This document shows, piece after piece, positions 53,498 to 63,357 of a stretch of 64,000 nt of DNA. Under the pieces are notes generated by a model. It was not told where the DNA came from. It saw only the letters and a list, made by a program, of their open reading frames with translations, and ran no database searches. Source of the DNA: Pseudomonas gessardii (lineage in GTDB: Bacteria > Pseudomonadota > Gammaproteobacteria > Pseudomonadales > Pseudomonadaceae); assembly GCF_001983165.1 (NCBI RefSeq), contig NZ_MNPU01000006.1, forward strand, positions 62,001-126,000, read 5' to 3'. The position numbers were made by a program, and so were the translations under genes. Positions within the stretch are counted from its first letter, which is position 1; the number at the start of each line of letters is the position of its first letter.

Positions 53498-54655
53498 TCA
53501 TAGGGCATTCCTGAGCGTTTGCAGGCAGGCCACCTGGCGGCTGAAGTCGGCGCTGGAAAGCCGCTTTGCCGGGAGTGGGCCGAGGGCCTGGCTGATAAGT
53601 GAAGCGGGTTGGCGGGTCAGGCGTTCAAGCGCCTGCCATTGCCCGGCGGTGTCCAGCTGCTCGAACCCAGGATGGCGGCGGCGAGCGGTGCGCAGGATGT
53701 CCCGCTGCAAGGCTTGTAACAGGCTGTTTTGCCCGCTGCGGCGCAACAGGAAGTCGGCACTGGCATTCAAGTGTTCCTGCAATTGCCGGCGGGCTTTCGG
53801 GGACGGCGCCTGGATCGGCCCCTGGCGTACTCCGGCTCGCCACAACCCCAGCAGGATCAAGGCGGCGAGTGCCAGCAGGGCCTGGGGGAAGTAACGCAGT
53901 AACAGGCTGAACAGGTTTTCGGCGTCGGTGTTGGACAGCAGGGTGACTCCGCTGCCCTGGGTCAGGTACCACAGCAACCAGGCATTGTCGTGCAAGCCGA
54001 TGGCCGGGGTTTTCCACAGCTCGCTGTCGGTGATCACCGTCACACGGCCGCGCCCGAGATTGAGTTGCATCAGGTGGCTGGACTTGGCGCTGTTGGCCGA
54101 AAACTGTGCCAGGTGCCTGGGGTCGATCAGTGTGAAGTCCGTGTCGAAACTGAAGAAGGCGGGTGCGGTTTCGTTATCGACATAGAGCCGTGTGAGGTCC
54201 GGTTGCTTGCCCTTGCGAGCGGAGGGCGGCTGGTCGAAGTCGTCGCTGAACGCCTGGCGCAACTGCAGGCGGTTGAGCAGCAGGTCGCTACTGTCCTGGG
54301 TTTCTTCATCCCATATGGCTTCGGCCACCAGTAGCAGATGGCCGCCAGCCTGGGTCCACTCCAGCAACTGGTCAACCTGGCGCGGGGTCATGTTGCTGCG
54401 CTCGCTGAGCAACAGCAGGCTGTTGTCATTGGCAGGCAGGGTGGCCAGGCGCTCCAGGCTGTGGGCATGCTCGACGGCCAGGCCTTGTTGGCGCAGAAAA
54501 TGTTCCGCTGCCAGGTAGGGATTGGCCTGGGCTTCGGGGGATGGGCCACGGTCGACCACTTCGTCGTAGGGCGTGGCCCTGTGCCAGGCGTAGAAGCCCC
54601 CGGCTGTCAACAGGCAGGCCAGGATCAGCCCGACCCAGATCAGTGGCCGGTTCAT
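53498..54655 (-). CDS. DUF4350 membrane-anchored protein of the MoxR operon
   Basis: The 385-residue protein has an N-terminal anchor (WVGLILACLLTAGGFYAW), a soluble GATase-like domain (about residues 45-240) and a second membrane helix near 255-275 (ALLALAALILLGLWRAG). It belongs to the gene set that accompanies MoxR and DUF58. Its start overlaps the upstream DUF4129 gene by 4 bases. Its 3' end is intact, but the MoxR gene that normally follows is now 3.1 kb away. Function unknown. Confidence 0.8.
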   Translation of the reverse strand: MNRPLIWVGLILACLLTAGGFYAWHRATPYDEVVDRGPSPEAQANPYLAAEHFLRQQGLAVEHAHSLERLATLPANDNSLLLLSERSNMTPRQVDQLLEWTQAGGHLLLVAEAIWDEETQDSSDLLLNRLQLRQAFSDDFDQPPSARKGKQPDLTRLYVDNETAPAFFSFDTDFTLIDPRHLAQFSANSAKSSHLMQLNLGRGRVTVITDSELWKTPAIGLHDNAWLLWYLTQGSGVTLLSNTDAENLFSLLLRYFPQALLALAALILLGLWRAGVRQGPIQAPSPKARRQLQEHLNASADFLLRRSGQNSLLQALQRDILRTARRRHPGFEQLDTAGQWQALERLTRQPASLISQALGPLPAKRLSSADFSRQVACLQTLRNAL

Positions 54656-56181
54656 CGCGTGGCCTCGCTGTCGAACAGGCTGCGCCAGTGGTTGCAGAGC
54701 TGTTGTTGGGCCAGGGGCGGGGGCGTGCGATGGCCATAGGCAAGGTTTTGCCAGTGCCGGGTCAGGTCGTCGCTGAATGCCAGCAATTGCGGCTGTTGCA
54801 AGTGGCGCACACGCTCCAGGACCTGGCCTTCGGTATCGGCGTTTTTCAGTGGCAGGTTGAAGTCATGCAGCAATCGGCTAAGCAGGCCGCGATAGAGCAG
54901 GCCAAGGGCTTCGCGGGGTTGCGTGGCCCACAGTTGCTCGGCGGTACTGGCAATATCCTCGGGCAAGGTCTCCACGCCCATGTCCAGGCCGAACAGTTGT
55001 GACGGCACGGGCTGGTCGACGCTAGGCCGGGGGGCGCGGCGACGGCTGACAAAGGCGTGTAACCAGTCACGATAGCGCCAGGCAACCAGGGCAATGCCGG
55101 CGATCAGCACGCCCCAGAGCAACACCTCCATGACCAGGGCCAGGGCCTTGAAGGTGTCGCTGTTGAGGTTGTCCAGTAGGGACTTAAGCCAGGCGGGTAA
55201 CTGGGCATCACCCGGGGTCTTGGGTTTGTGCAGGGGTTTTTCCTCGCCGAAGCGGTAGCGGGTAACGGTTTCCGGGTTCTTGAACGGGGGGTGTTCCAGC
55301 AGGCGCTTGATCGCCTGGCTGGCGACCGGCGTACTCAAGGGTTTGGCGGGCGCGGGTTGATCGGCCATGGCGTGGGGCGTTGGCGGGATCAGCAGCAGGC
55401 CGACAGCCAGCAGCAGGGCGGCGGCTGCCGACCCCAGGCGCTGGCGCAAACGGCGGAACACCAGTTCCAGGTCCCAGGCTTCAAGCACGGTACGCCGGTT
55501 GAGGTAGAGGCTGAAGCCACAGGCCACATAGATCGGCTCCCAGAACACCAGGATCAGGGCGTACAAGGCATTGCTCAGGTGTTCCAGCCAGAGCCAGTCC
55601 TGGTCGCTGGCCAGTGCCAGTTGCTGCCAGTCCCAGTCCAGCTCTATCTGTTGCGGCAGGAGCAGGTAGAACAGGGCCATCAAGCCAAGCCACAGCGCGC
55701 TTTCCAGGTGCATGCCGATCAGCGTCAGCCAGCGCGCCGCGCCGCCATTGTGTTGCAGCAGTACCCCCAGCCGTTGTTGACGGGCCTGGCCGCCGAGGCC
55801 TTCAAGTTGCACCACGGGCATGGCAAAGCTGCGGCTGAGGCTAAAGCGCCTCCAGGTCAGGCTGGCCAGCAGTTGCCCCCTGAGCAGGCGGGGCCATTGG
55901 CGTAGCGCCTGCTTGAGGGTGGGTGTCTCGCCAAACAGGGCCTTGGACAGGATATACAGCGGCAGGCGCTCAAAGGCTGGTTTCAGCCACCAGAACACCA
56001 GCATGGTGACAGACGGGTAGTCCCACAGCACAAGGCTGATCAGGATAAAGACCGGCAGGCTGACCAGGGCCCAACTGCTCATCAACAGCACGCGGTGTTC
56101 ACGGGCCAGCAACACCCCGAGGTCCATGGCTTCCCATGAGGTGCGGGGGCGGATCACCACACTGGCGTCACTCAGGCGCAT
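54652..56181 (-). CDS. DUF4129-containing multi-helix membrane protein
   Basis: The 509-residue protein has several membrane segments in its N-terminal two thirds and one more near 345-365, then a soluble C-terminal DUF4129 region (AEQLWATQPREALGLLYRGL). DUF4129 is often found with MoxR/transglutaminase-type operons and its role is unknown. ATG 56181 overlaps the end of the SpoIIM-like gene by 14 bases; an upstream start at 56214 is less likely. Coupled to the DUF4350 gene downstream. Confidence 0.78.
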   Translation of the reverse strand: MRLSDASVVIRPRTSWEAMDLGVLLAREHRVLLMSSWALVSLPVFILISLVLWDYPSVTMLVFWWLKPAFERLPLYILSKALFGETPTLKQALRQWPRLLRGQLLASLTWRRFSLSRSFAMPVVQLEGLGGQARQQRLGVLLQHNGGAARWLTLIGMHLESALWLGLMALFYLLLPQQIELDWDWQQLALASDQDWLWLEHLSNALYALILVFWEPIYVACGFSLYLNRRTVLEAWDLELVFRRLRQRLGSAAAALLLAVGLLLIPPTPHAMADQPAPAKPLSTPVASQAIKRLLEHPPFKNPETVTRYRFGEEKPLHKPKTPGDAQLPAWLKSLLDNLNSDTFKALALVMEVLLWGVLIAGIALVAWRYRDWLHAFVSRRRAPRPSVDQPVPSQLFGLDMGVETLPEDIASTAEQLWATQPREALGLLYRGLLSRLLHDFNLPLKNADTEGQVLERVRHLQQPQLLAFSDDLTRHWQNLAYGHRTPPPLAQQQLCNHWRSLFDSEATR

Positions 56182-57148
56182 GACGACTCCGACCGGCGAA
56201 CAGCAGATAGGCAATCACCATCGCCCAGAGCGCGGCGCCCACCAGGTATTTGCCCCAGGGCTCCACGGCGGTGGTCGAGGACCAATAGGCTTCTATAAAG
56301 GCCGCGATCAGCAGGAAGACAATCACGCCACAGATCATCTGCACGCTTTTACGGGCTGCCAGGCGCAGTGCCTCACCCCGGGGCAATGCTCCCGGCGCGA
56401 TCAGGGCCCAGCCCAGTTGCAGGCCGGCCGCACCGGCCAGGGCGATGGCCGTCAGCTCGAAAGCACCGTGGCCAATGACAAAGGACCAGAAGGTTTGCCC
56501 GTAGCCGATTTCGGTCAGGTGCCCGGCGATGGCCCCGATCATCAGGCCATTGAAGAACAGGAAAAACACACTGCCCAGGCCAAACAGCAAGCCGCCGGCG
56601 AAGGTCTGGAATGCGATGCCGATGTTGTGCATGACGTAGTAGCCGAACATCATCCAGTCCTCGCTCGATGCCCGCTCGGCCGCGCGCCCCAGGCGGCTGG
56701 CGTCGGGGTCGTACATGCCTTGCATTTCGGTCACTTGTTGGGGGCTGACGATGGCGTAGATCAAGTCGGGGAACAGGTAGACCAGCAACGCAATGCCGAT
56801 CAGGCTGCCAAAGAACAGCAGGCTGGCCACCAGCACGAAGCGCCATTGTTCACGAACCGTGCGGGGGAAATCCGCGAGCAGGAAGCCCAGGACCTTGGCG
56901 CCGAGCTGGCTGCGATGGCGGTACAGCTGTTGATGGCCGCGCAGGGCCAGTTGTTGCAGCGGGTCGATCAGGTAGCTGCTGTAGCCGCGTTGCTGTGCCA
57001 GCGCCAGGTGCTGGCACAGGCGGCGGTAATCCTGGGGGAAGTGCGTCAGGTCCTGGGCCTTGGCCTTGCCTTGCTCAAGCAGGGCCAGTTGCGTGGCAAA
57101 TGCCTGCCAGTGCGGCTGGTGACGGGTTTCAAACAGGCTTTGCTTCAT
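56168..57148 (-). CDS. stage II sporulation protein M-like (DUF95) membrane protein
   Basis: The 326-residue protein has a cytoplasmic N-terminal part with HQQLYRHRSQ and then about five membrane helices containing the DUF95 hallmarks NNIGIAF-like MHNIGIAFQTFAGGLLFG and IGHGAFELTAIALAGAAG. The family name comes from SpoIIM of Bacillus; in Gram-negatives the role is unknown. It overlaps the RDD gene by 4 bases and the DUF4129 gene by 14, confirming a tight operon. Confidence 0.83.
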   Translation of the reverse strand: MKQSLFETRHQPHWQAFATQLALLEQGKAKAQDLTHFPQDYRRLCQHLALAQQRGYSSYLIDPLQQLALRGHQQLYRHRSQLGAKVLGFLLADFPRTVREQWRFVLVASLLFFGSLIGIALLVYLFPDLIYAIVSPQQVTEMQGMYDPDASRLGRAAERASSEDWMMFGYYVMHNIGIAFQTFAGGLLFGLGSVFFLFFNGLMIGAIAGHLTEIGYGQTFWSFVIGHGAFELTAIALAGAAGLQLGWALIAPGALPRGEALRLAARKSVQMICGVIVFLLIAAFIEAYWSSTTAVEPWGKYLVGAALWAMVIAYLLFAGRSRHAPE

Positions 57149-57837
57149 GTCGGCCCCAACAGGCCGCGGGCCACGCCATTGAGCTGTTCCACGGCGCGTG
57201 CGGGGGAAACCTGCAGGGGCGTGGCCAGAATTGCGGCCAGCTCGTGGGTCCGTTCGGTGGAGAGTTCACCCTGGCGCTCGGCAAAACCCAGGATCGCACG
57301 CTGCTCGTTCAGCTCAAGGGCAAAAGGCAGGCGCAAGGCCGGGGCCTGGGGCAGTTGGGGACGGGCCAGGGGCTGTTCGCGATAAATCACCAGGGTGCCG
57401 GCCGCGATGTCGCCCAGGCGTTTGAAGTGGGGGTGTTGCAGGCAACTGATGGCGCCGAGGAAGTAGCCGAACGGCAGCATATCGACAAAACGCAGCAGGT
57501 TGCGGATCAGGGACGCGGACCAGCCAATGGGCGTGCCGTCATCCTGTACCACGCGCAGGCCCATGATCTGCTTGCCTGGCGAGCAGCCCTGGTTGAGTAC
57601 TTCAAACAGCACCATGTACCACCAACTGACGAGGAACAGCAGGATCGAGCCCAGGCCGATGCCCAGGTTGCCGAGAAAGGCCAGGGCGATGAACAGGATG
57701 CCGAGGATCAGGCCGCGCAGGCCCAGGTCGAACCCGAATGCGAGTGCGCGGGGCATCAGCCCGGCGGGGCGCAAGGGCAGATCGATGCCTTCCGGGGTCT
57801 CGATCTGGTAGCGGGTGTCCAATGGTACGGTGGGCAT
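57145..57837 (-). CDS. RDD-family membrane protein
   Basis: The 230-residue protein contains the RDD domain: RALAFGFDLGLRGLILG, then a second helix and QGCSPGKQIMGLRVV, typical of this family of small inner-membrane proteins, some of which are ion exchangers. ATG 57837 is chosen because AGGGAACG stands directly before it; in-frame ATGs at 57882 and 57954 would add poorly composed residues. First gene of the MoxR-associated operon, so its promoter lies in the 210-bp gap to sbcB. Confidence 0.82.
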   Translation of the reverse strand: MPTVPLDTRYQIETPEGIDLPLRPAGLMPRALAFGFDLGLRGLILGILFIALAFLGNLGIGLGSILLFLVSWWYMVLFEVLNQGCSPGKQIMGLRVVQDDGTPIGWSASLIRNLLRFVDMLPFGYFLGAISCLQHPHFKRLGDIAAGTLVIYREQPLARPQLPQAPALRLPFALELNEQRAILGFAERQGELSTERTHELAAILATPLQVSPARAVEQLNGVARGLLGPT

Positions 57838-58047
57838 TGCGTTCCCTGGCAGTGCGGCGTGGCTGGGCATGGGCAACCTCATCGGGCAGCCGGCAAATTG
57901 AGAGGTCGATGCTAGCAGTGTCGTCGCTGGAAGTAACACCTGAAAATGTGCCAAGGTTTCACTGCATATTTATCCAGTACACATGGCGCTGGCCCCGGGC
58001 GGCATCCAGCGCCTAGACTTTGTCGGTCTTCAGCACAGGAATAGCCC

Positions 58048-59475
58048 GTGACCTCGATCTTCTGGTACGACTATGAAACCACCGGCATCAACCCGCGCAG
58101 CGACCGTCCGTTGCAGGTTGCCGGGATTCGCACCGACCTTGACCTCAATGAGGTAGGGCCGCCGGTCAACCTTTATTGCCAGCTCAGCGACGATATCCTG
58201 CCGCACCCGGCGGCGTGCATGATCACTGGCATTACCCCCGGCCAGCTGGCGGAAAAAGGCCTGGCCGAAGCCGATTTCATGACCCGGGTGCATGCCGAGC
58301 TGGCGGCCCCCGGCACTTGCGGCGCGGGTTACAACACCCTGCGTTTCGACGATGAAATGACCCGCTACAGTTTGTATCGCAATTTTTTCGACCCCTATGC
58401 CCGGGAATGGCAGGGCGGCAACAGCCGCTGGGACTTGATCGATGTGCTGCGCACGGCCTATGCCCTGCGCCCCGACGGCATCGTCTGGCCCGAGCAGGAC
58501 GGGCGCGTGACCCTCAAGCTGGAGCGCCTGACAGCGGCCAACGGCATTGACCATGGCCAGGCTCACGAGGCTTTGGCCGACGTGCGTGCCACCATTGCCC
58601 TGGCGCGCCTGGTCCGGGACAAACAGCCCAAATTGTACGATTGGTTGTTTCAACTGCGTAGCAAGCAACGGGTCATGGATCAAATCCGTCTGTTGCAGCC
58701 CATGGTGCATATTTCCGGGCGTTTCTCCGCCGAGCGCCATTACCTGGGGGTGGTCCTGCCGCTGGCCTGGCATCCGCGCAATCGCAACGCGTTGATTGTC
58801 TGTGACCTGGGGCTCGACCCACAGGGGCTGCTGGACCTGGATGCCGATACCCTGCGCCAGCGTCTGTATACCCGGCGCGATGAGTTGGCCGAAGGCGAGT
58901 TACCGGTGCCGCTCAAATTGGTGCACATCAATCGTTGCCCGGTGGTCGCACCGTTGAGTGTGTTGCGGGCGCAAGACCAGCAGCGTTTGAACCTGGACAT
59001 GGGTGAATATCAGGCCCGGGCGCTGCGACTAACTGACGCACAGGAACTTTGGCGGGATAAATTGCCGGCGATTTATGCCGAAGAAGGTTTTGCTGCGAGC
59101 GCCGACCCGGAGCAGCAGCTCTACGATGGTTTTATTGGTGATCGGGATCGGCGTTTATGTGAACAAGTGCGCAGCGCAGAACCGGCGCAACTAGCACGCC
59201 AGCAATGGCCTTTCGATGATCATCGTTTGCCGGAATTATTGTTTCGCTATCGTGCCCGTAACTTTACGTCCACCCTGGACAGTGAAGAGCAACAACGCTG
59301 GAAATTATTCTGTCAGCAACGCTTGTCAGATGCAGATTACGGTGCGCCCAATACCCTGGAGAGTTTTAATAAGGCCAGGCATGAATTGGACGCTAGTGCT
59401 ACATCGTTTCAGCGTCAGGTGCTGGATGAGTGGCAGGAATATGCTGACGCTTTATGCCAGCGCCTGAGCCTGTAA
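58048..59475 (+). CDS. sbcB: exodeoxyribonuclease I
   Basis: The 475-residue DEDDh 3'-5' single-strand exonuclease has motif I FWYDYETTGINP, motif II around GYNTLRFDDEMTR, and motif III HEALADVRATIALA. It works in recombination, mismatch repair and single-strand end trimming. The start is GTG 58048 with ACAGGA upstream. The order sbcB, mvaT, purU is that of PAO1 PA4316-PA4314. A terminator serves it and the convergent mvaT gene. Confidence 0.95.
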   Translation: MTSIFWYDYETTGINPRSDRPLQVAGIRTDLDLNEVGPPVNLYCQLSDDILPHPAACMITGITPGQLAEKGLAEADFMTRVHAELAAPGTCGAGYNTLRFDDEMTRYSLYRNFFDPYAREWQGGNSRWDLIDVLRTAYALRPDGIVWPEQDGRVTLKLERLTAANGIDHGQAHEALADVRATIALARLVRDKQPKLYDWLFQLRSKQRVMDQIRLLQPMVHISGRFSAERHYLGVVLPLAWHPRNRNALIVCDLGLDPQGLLDLDADTLRQRLYTRRDELAEGELPVPLKLVHINRCPVVAPLSVLRAQDQQRLNLDMGEYQARALRLTDAQELWRDKLPAIYAEEGFAASADPEQQLYDGFIGDRDRRLCEQVRSAEPAQLARQQWPFDDHRLPELLFRYRARNFTSTLDSEEQQRWKLFCQQRLSDADYGAPNTLESFNKARHELDASATSFQRQVLDEWQEYADALCQRLSL

Positions 59476-59500
59476 TCGGTCTTTCATAAAAGCGGGCAAT

Positions 59501-59530
59501 AAAAAAACGCCAGCAAGCTGGCGTTTTTTA
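59501..59530. terminator. bidirectional terminator between sbcB and mvaT
   Basis: AAAAAAACGCCAGC and GCTGGCGTTTTTT form a perfect stem around AA, with A and T tracts on the two sides. Confidence 0.92.
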
Positions 59531-59564
59531 GTGTGTCACGAATCAGGTGACGACCTGGCGAGCC

Positions 59565-59939
59565 TTAGCCCAGCAGGGTGGCCCAGCCTTCAACCACGTC
59601 ACCGCCCCACTTGGCTTTCCACTCTTTCAGAGTCTTGTGGTTGCCACCTTTGGTTTCAATCACTTCGCCGTTGTGCGGGTTTTTGTATTGCTTGACCTTG
59701 CGCGCGCGCTTGGTGCCGGTAACTTTTACGGCGCCGCGTGGTGCTTTAACTTTCGATTCTGGATCCAGCAGCGCGATGATGTCACGCAGGGATTTGGAGT
59801 ACTCACCCATCAGGGTGCGCAATTTGCCTTCGAATTCCAGCTCGGTTTGCAGTTTGTCGTCTTGGGACAGGTTCTTCAAACGGGCTTGCAGCTCTTTGAT
59901 CGCTTCTTCGGTGGCACGGTATTCGTTGATCAGGGACAT
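59565..59939 (-). CDS. mvaT: MvaT, H-NS-family xenogeneic silencer
   Basis: The 124-residue protein has an N-terminal coiled coil for oligomerisation (EYRATEEAIKELQARLKNL) and a C-terminal DNA-binding domain with the MvaT-type minor-groove loop (KGGNHKTLKEWKAKWG). It binds A/T-rich DNA, silences acquired genes and shapes the nucleoid in Pseudomonas. ATG 59939 gives exactly the family length of 124 and follows TAAGGTAG. The A/T-rich chitin-gene insertion in this window is the kind of DNA it could silence, but this is inference. Confidence 0.96.
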   Translation of the reverse strand: MSLINEYRATEEAIKELQARLKNLSQDDKLQTELEFEGKLRTLMGEYSKSLRDIIALLDPESKVKAPRGAVKVTGTKRARKVKQYKNPHNGEVIETKGGNHKTLKEWKAKWGGDVVEGWATLLG

Positions 59940-60288
59940 GTGGACTACCTTATAAGGGGCGCTGAGGGACAGGGATAGTGGCTTAATAATAGTCAGACAG
60001 TTTCCCCAAGTAAACATTTAAGCTCGGTTTTACGTAATTTACTTTGGTTGTTTCTAGGGGAAAGCCGGGAATGCATTTTTTAGTACGCTCAACCGGCTAA
60101 AGATATTCTCATTAGATCTAGGCTAATTGCGGTAACAGATGCTTGGGTTGACATAGTGCTCAGGTAAAAACCTTATGCTGTTTAGGGGCACCGCAAGGAA
60201 TCGCTCGAATAAGCGTTGAGGAATACTGCAGTTTTTCTACGGTGTCGCTAGAATGGCGGCCTTTGCGAAGTTCTGGAGTTTGCCCCTA
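59940..60288. other. A/T-rich divergent promoter region of mvaT and purU
   Basis: This 349-bp gap holds no coding frame I believe. It is visibly A/T-rich near 60000-60130, consistent with autoregulation of mvaT. I see no clear RNA gene. Confidence 0.5.
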
Positions 60289-61137
60289 ATGCGCACTTTT
60301 CGTCTGGTGATTGCTTGCCCGGATCGGGTTGGTATCGTCGCTAAAGTCAGTAACTTTCTGGCCTCCCACAACGGCTGGATCACCGAAGCGAGCCATCACT
60401 CGGACAATCTCAGTGGCTGGTTTTTCATGCGCCACGAAATTCGTGCCGACACGTTGCCCTTTGGCCTGGAGGCGTTTCGCGAGGCATTTGCGCCTATCGC
60501 CGAAGAGTTTTCCATGACCTGGCGCATCACCGACACCGAACAGAAAAAGCGCGTGGTGCTGATGGCCAGCCGCGAATCCCATTGCCTGGCGGACTTGCTG
60601 CACCGCTGGCACAGCGATGAGTTGGACTGTGAGATCGCCTGTGTGATTTCCAACCACGACGACCTGCGCAGCATGGTGGAGTGGCATGGCATTCCGTACT
60701 ACCACGTGCCGGTCGATTCGCAGAATAAACAGCCGGCCTTCACTGAAGTCTCGCGCCTGGTCGAGCAGCATGAAGCCGACGTCGTGGTACTGGCGCGCTA
60801 CATGCAAATCCTGCCGCCGGAACTGTGTCGCGCCTATGCAGGCAAGGTGATCAACATCCACCACAGCTTCCTGCCGTCGTTTGTCGGGGCCAAGCCGTAC
60901 CACCAGGCCTCCCTGCGCGGCGTGAAGCTGATTGGTGCAACCTGCCACTACGTCACCGAAGAGCTGGACGCAGGTCCCATCATCGAACAGGACGTGGTAC
61001 GCGTCAGCCACAGCGACAGCATTGAAGACATGGTGCGCTTCGGGCGTGACGTCGAGAAGATGGTCCTGGCCCGTGGCCTGCGCTATCACCTGGAAGACCG
61101 CGTGCTGGTGCACGGCAACAAGACCGTGGTGTTCTGA
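60289..61137 (+). CDS. purU: formyltetrahydrofolate deformylase
   Basis: The 282-residue enzyme hydrolyses 10-formyl-tetrahydrofolate to formate and tetrahydrofolate, balancing one-carbon pools. It has an N-terminal ACT domain (FRLVIACPDRVGIVAKVSNF) and a formyltransferase-fold C-terminal part with INIHHSFLPSFVGAKPYH and the catalytic Asp in EELDAGPIIEQD. ATG 60289 has a TGGAG site 11 bases upstream; an ATG at 60253 would add 12 residues. A terminator follows 21 bp downstream. Confidence 0.95.
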   Translation: MRTFRLVIACPDRVGIVAKVSNFLASHNGWITEASHHSDNLSGWFFMRHEIRADTLPFGLEAFREAFAPIAEEFSMTWRITDTEQKKRVVLMASRESHCLADLLHRWHSDELDCEIACVISNHDDLRSMVEWHGIPYYHVPVDSQNKQPAFTEVSRLVEQHEADVVVLARYMQILPPELCRAYAGKVINIHHSFLPSFVGAKPYHQASLRGVKLIGATCHYVTEELDAGPIIEQDVVRVSHSDSIEDMVRFGRDVEKMVLARGLRYHLEDRVLVHGNKTVVF

Positions 61138-61157
61138 TCGGCGGTTTCGGGTTGAAG

Positions 61158-61199
61158 TAAAAAGGGCCTGGGCGTTAAATCACCCCAGGCCCTTTTTAT
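61158..61199 (+). terminator. terminator of purU
   Basis: AAAAGGGCCTGGG and CCCAGGCCCTTTTT pair around a 12-base loop, followed by T residues. Good bidirectional terminator. Confidence 0.9.
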
Positions 61200-61224
61200 A
61201 TGTATCAACTACGAGGATCGAACC

Positions 61225-61422
61225 ATGGCTGATCCCCTGGATAAAGCCACGTCCAAGGCACCCGCCACCTTGGGTGAGGGCTGCTTGAGCCGCTATGACC
61301 CGGATGCCCTGGATGCCGAGGACGGCACGGACTTCCCCGATGCCGCCCGGTTGTGGGAGCAGTTGCAGGAAGCGTCAGAGCCGTACGACAAGCCCGGCCC
61401 TGACACAAACAACGCAGGTTGA
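61225..61422 (+). CDS. small acidic protein of unknown function
   Basis: The 65-residue protein is acidic and Pro/Asp rich (GEGCLSRYDPDALDAEDG), with no membrane segment. ATG 61225 follows a good CGAGGATCG site, after the purU terminator, so it must have its own promoter or be read through. No domain recognised. It ends 45 bp before the convergent end of a chemoreceptor gene. Confidence 0.6.
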   Translation: MADPLDKATSKAPATLGEGCLSRYDPDALDAEDGTDFPDAARLWEQLQEASEPYDKPGPDTNNAG

Positions 61423-61467
61423 ATGTGGGCGCTATCGCAGCCTCGCTCGGGCTCGACAGCTCCTACA

Positions 61468-63357
61468 TCAGATACGGAAGCTACCCACCAGTTGTTTCAA
61501 GCGCGCCGCCTGCTGCTCCAGGTCGGAACAGGCGCGCAAGGTGGATTGCAGGTTTTCCACGCCTTCCTGATTGAGCGTATTGATTTCGGTGATATCGATG
61601 TTGATCGACTCCACCACCGAGGTCTGCTCTTCAGTCGCGGTGGCCACCGATTGGTTCATGCCGTCGATCTCCCCGATGCGCTGAGTCACGCTGCTCAGGC
61701 GTTCGCCGGCGAGGTTGGCGATCTCCACGCTGTCGAGGCTGTGGCGCTGGCTTTCGCTCATGGTGCTGACCGACTCCCGGGCGCCGACTTGCAGCTCCTC
61801 GATCATCTTTTGCACCTGTTGCGCCGATTCCTGCGTGCGATGGGCCAGGTTGCGCACCTCGTCGGCCACTACCGCAAACCCGCGCCCGGCTTCCCCGGCT
61901 CGCGCCGCCTCGATGGCCGCGTTGAGCGCCAGGAGGTTGGTTTGCTGGGAAATACTGGTGATCACTTCAAGGATCTGCCCGATATTCACGGTCTTGCTGT
62001 TGAGTGCCTCGATATTGCTGCTGGAGGCGCTGATCATCTCGGACAGTTGGGTCATGGCCTTGATATTGCGCTCCACCACGTGCTGGCCATCTTCGGCCAG
62101 GTGGCGCGCATCGCTGGCCTGGTGCGAGGCCTGGGCGGCGTTACGGGCAATTTCCTGGGCGGCGGCACCCAACTGGTTGATCGCCGCGGCGACGCTATTG
62201 GTACGGTTGGCCTGTTCGTCGGAGTTGACCATCGACGAGTTGGAGGCGCTGACCACGCGCAGTGCCACTTCATTGACCTGGCCGGTGGCGGAGGAGACTT
62301 CGCGAATCGAGGTATGAATCCGCTCCACAAAGCGGTTGAAGGCTTTGCCGAGGATGCCGAATTCGTCATGGTTCTGGATAGTCAGGCGGCGCGTCAGGTC
62401 GCCTTCACCATCGGCAATGTCTTCCATGGCCCGGGTCATGATATGCAGCGGCTGCATCAACACGCGGATCAGCATGCCCAGCAACGCGATGATGATCGCC
62501 ACGGCAATCACGGTGGCAATGATGGCTGAGGTGCGGAATTCGCGGAGCATGGCGAAGGATTTGTCTTTATCTACCGACAGACCGACATACCAGTTTACCG
62601 ACGGCAAGCCCTTGATCGGGGCGAAGGTGACGATGCGGGTTTTGTCGCCGGTCTCGATTTCGTTGAAGTCAGTATTGATTTTAATGGGCTGGTTCGGGTA
62701 AGCCTCGCCCAGGGTTTTCATCACCAGGCTTTTGTCCGGGTGGACCAGGATCTTGCCGTCGGCACTGATCAGGAACGCATAGCCCATGCCGCCGAAGTTC
62801 AGCGCGCCGATGTTGTCCACCAGGGTTTGCAGGCTCAGGTCGCCGCCCACCACGCCGACGCTTTGCCCGGCCTTGCTGCTGGGGGTGGCGATGGAAATGA
62901 TCAACTGGCCAGTGGCCGCGTCGATATAGGGTTCGGTCAAGGTCGAACCATTGCTGGCCTGGGCGCCCTTGTACCAGGGGCGTGCGCGGGGGTCGAAGCC
63001 GTCGGGCATCTTGGCATCGGGGCGAATGGTGAAGCCGCCTTTGCTGTCACCCAGGTAGGTGGCCATGAACGATGACGTCAGGGCTTTCTGCTCCAGCAGG
63101 CTGGCGACCACTGTCGGCTCGGGGTTGATGGCGATGTTCTGGGCGGCGTTTTCCACCAGGACAATGCGTCCGGTCAGCCAGCCCTGGATATTGCTGGCGG
63201 TGACGTCGCCCATTTCATGTAGATAGCTGTCGAGGTCGTCGCGAATCGCGTTGCGTTGCAGGTAGTCGTTATACAACGTGAACAACGCAAATGCGGCAAT
63301 GACGATAAGGGCGGCTGCAAGCAGGATTTTGTGGCTGAAGCGCAGATTTTTATTCAT
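61468..63357 (-). CDS. methyl-accepting chemotaxis protein with dCache sensor
   Basis: The 629-residue chemoreceptor has helix 1 at about residues 10-30, a double-Cache sensor of about 240 residues, helix 2 near 275-295, HAMP and a signalling domain with the tip [19 protein letters not shown]. The amino-acid-binding dCache motif reads FDPRARPWY, with Phe where many amino-acid receptors have Tyr. It is followed by [14 protein letters not shown] and [10 protein letters not shown]. The closest known relatives are the PctA/B/C type. An amino-acid-like ligand is possible but uncertain. Single-gene unit. Confidence 0.9.
   Translation of the reverse strand: MNKNLRFSHKILLAAALIVIAAFALFTLYNDYLQRNAIRDDLDSYLHEMGDVTASNIQGWLTGRIVLVENAAQNIAINPEPTVVASLLEQKALTSSFMATYLGDSKGGFTIRPDAKMPDGFDPRARPWYKGAQASNGSTLTEPYIDAATGQLIISIATPSSKAGQSVGVVGGDLSLQTLVDNIGALNFGGMGYAFLISADGKILVHPDKSLVMKTLGEAYPNQPIKINTDFNEIETGDKTRIVTFAPIKGLPSVNWYVGLSVDKDKSFAMLREFRTSAIIATVIAVAIIIALLGMLIRVLMQPLHIMTRAMEDIADGEGDLTRRLTIQNHDEFGILGKAFNRFVERIHTSIREVSSATGQVNEVALRVVSASNSSMVNSDEQANRTNSVAAAINQLGAAAQEIARNAAQASHQASDARHLAEDGQHVVERNIKAMTQLSEMISASSSNIEALNSKTVNIGQILEVITSISQQTNLLALNAAIEAARAGEAGRGFAVVADEVRNLAHRTQESAQQVQKMIEELQVGARESVSTMSESQRHSLDSVEIANLAGERLSSVTQRIGEIDGMNQSVATATEEQTSVVESINIDITEINTLNQEGVENLQSTLRACSDLEQQAARLKQLVGSFRI

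Noticed and set aside
59940..60288. Possible riboswitch upstream of purU
   Set aside because: No recognisable folate, SAM or glycine riboswitch core was seen; the sequence looks like an A/T-rich promoter region.
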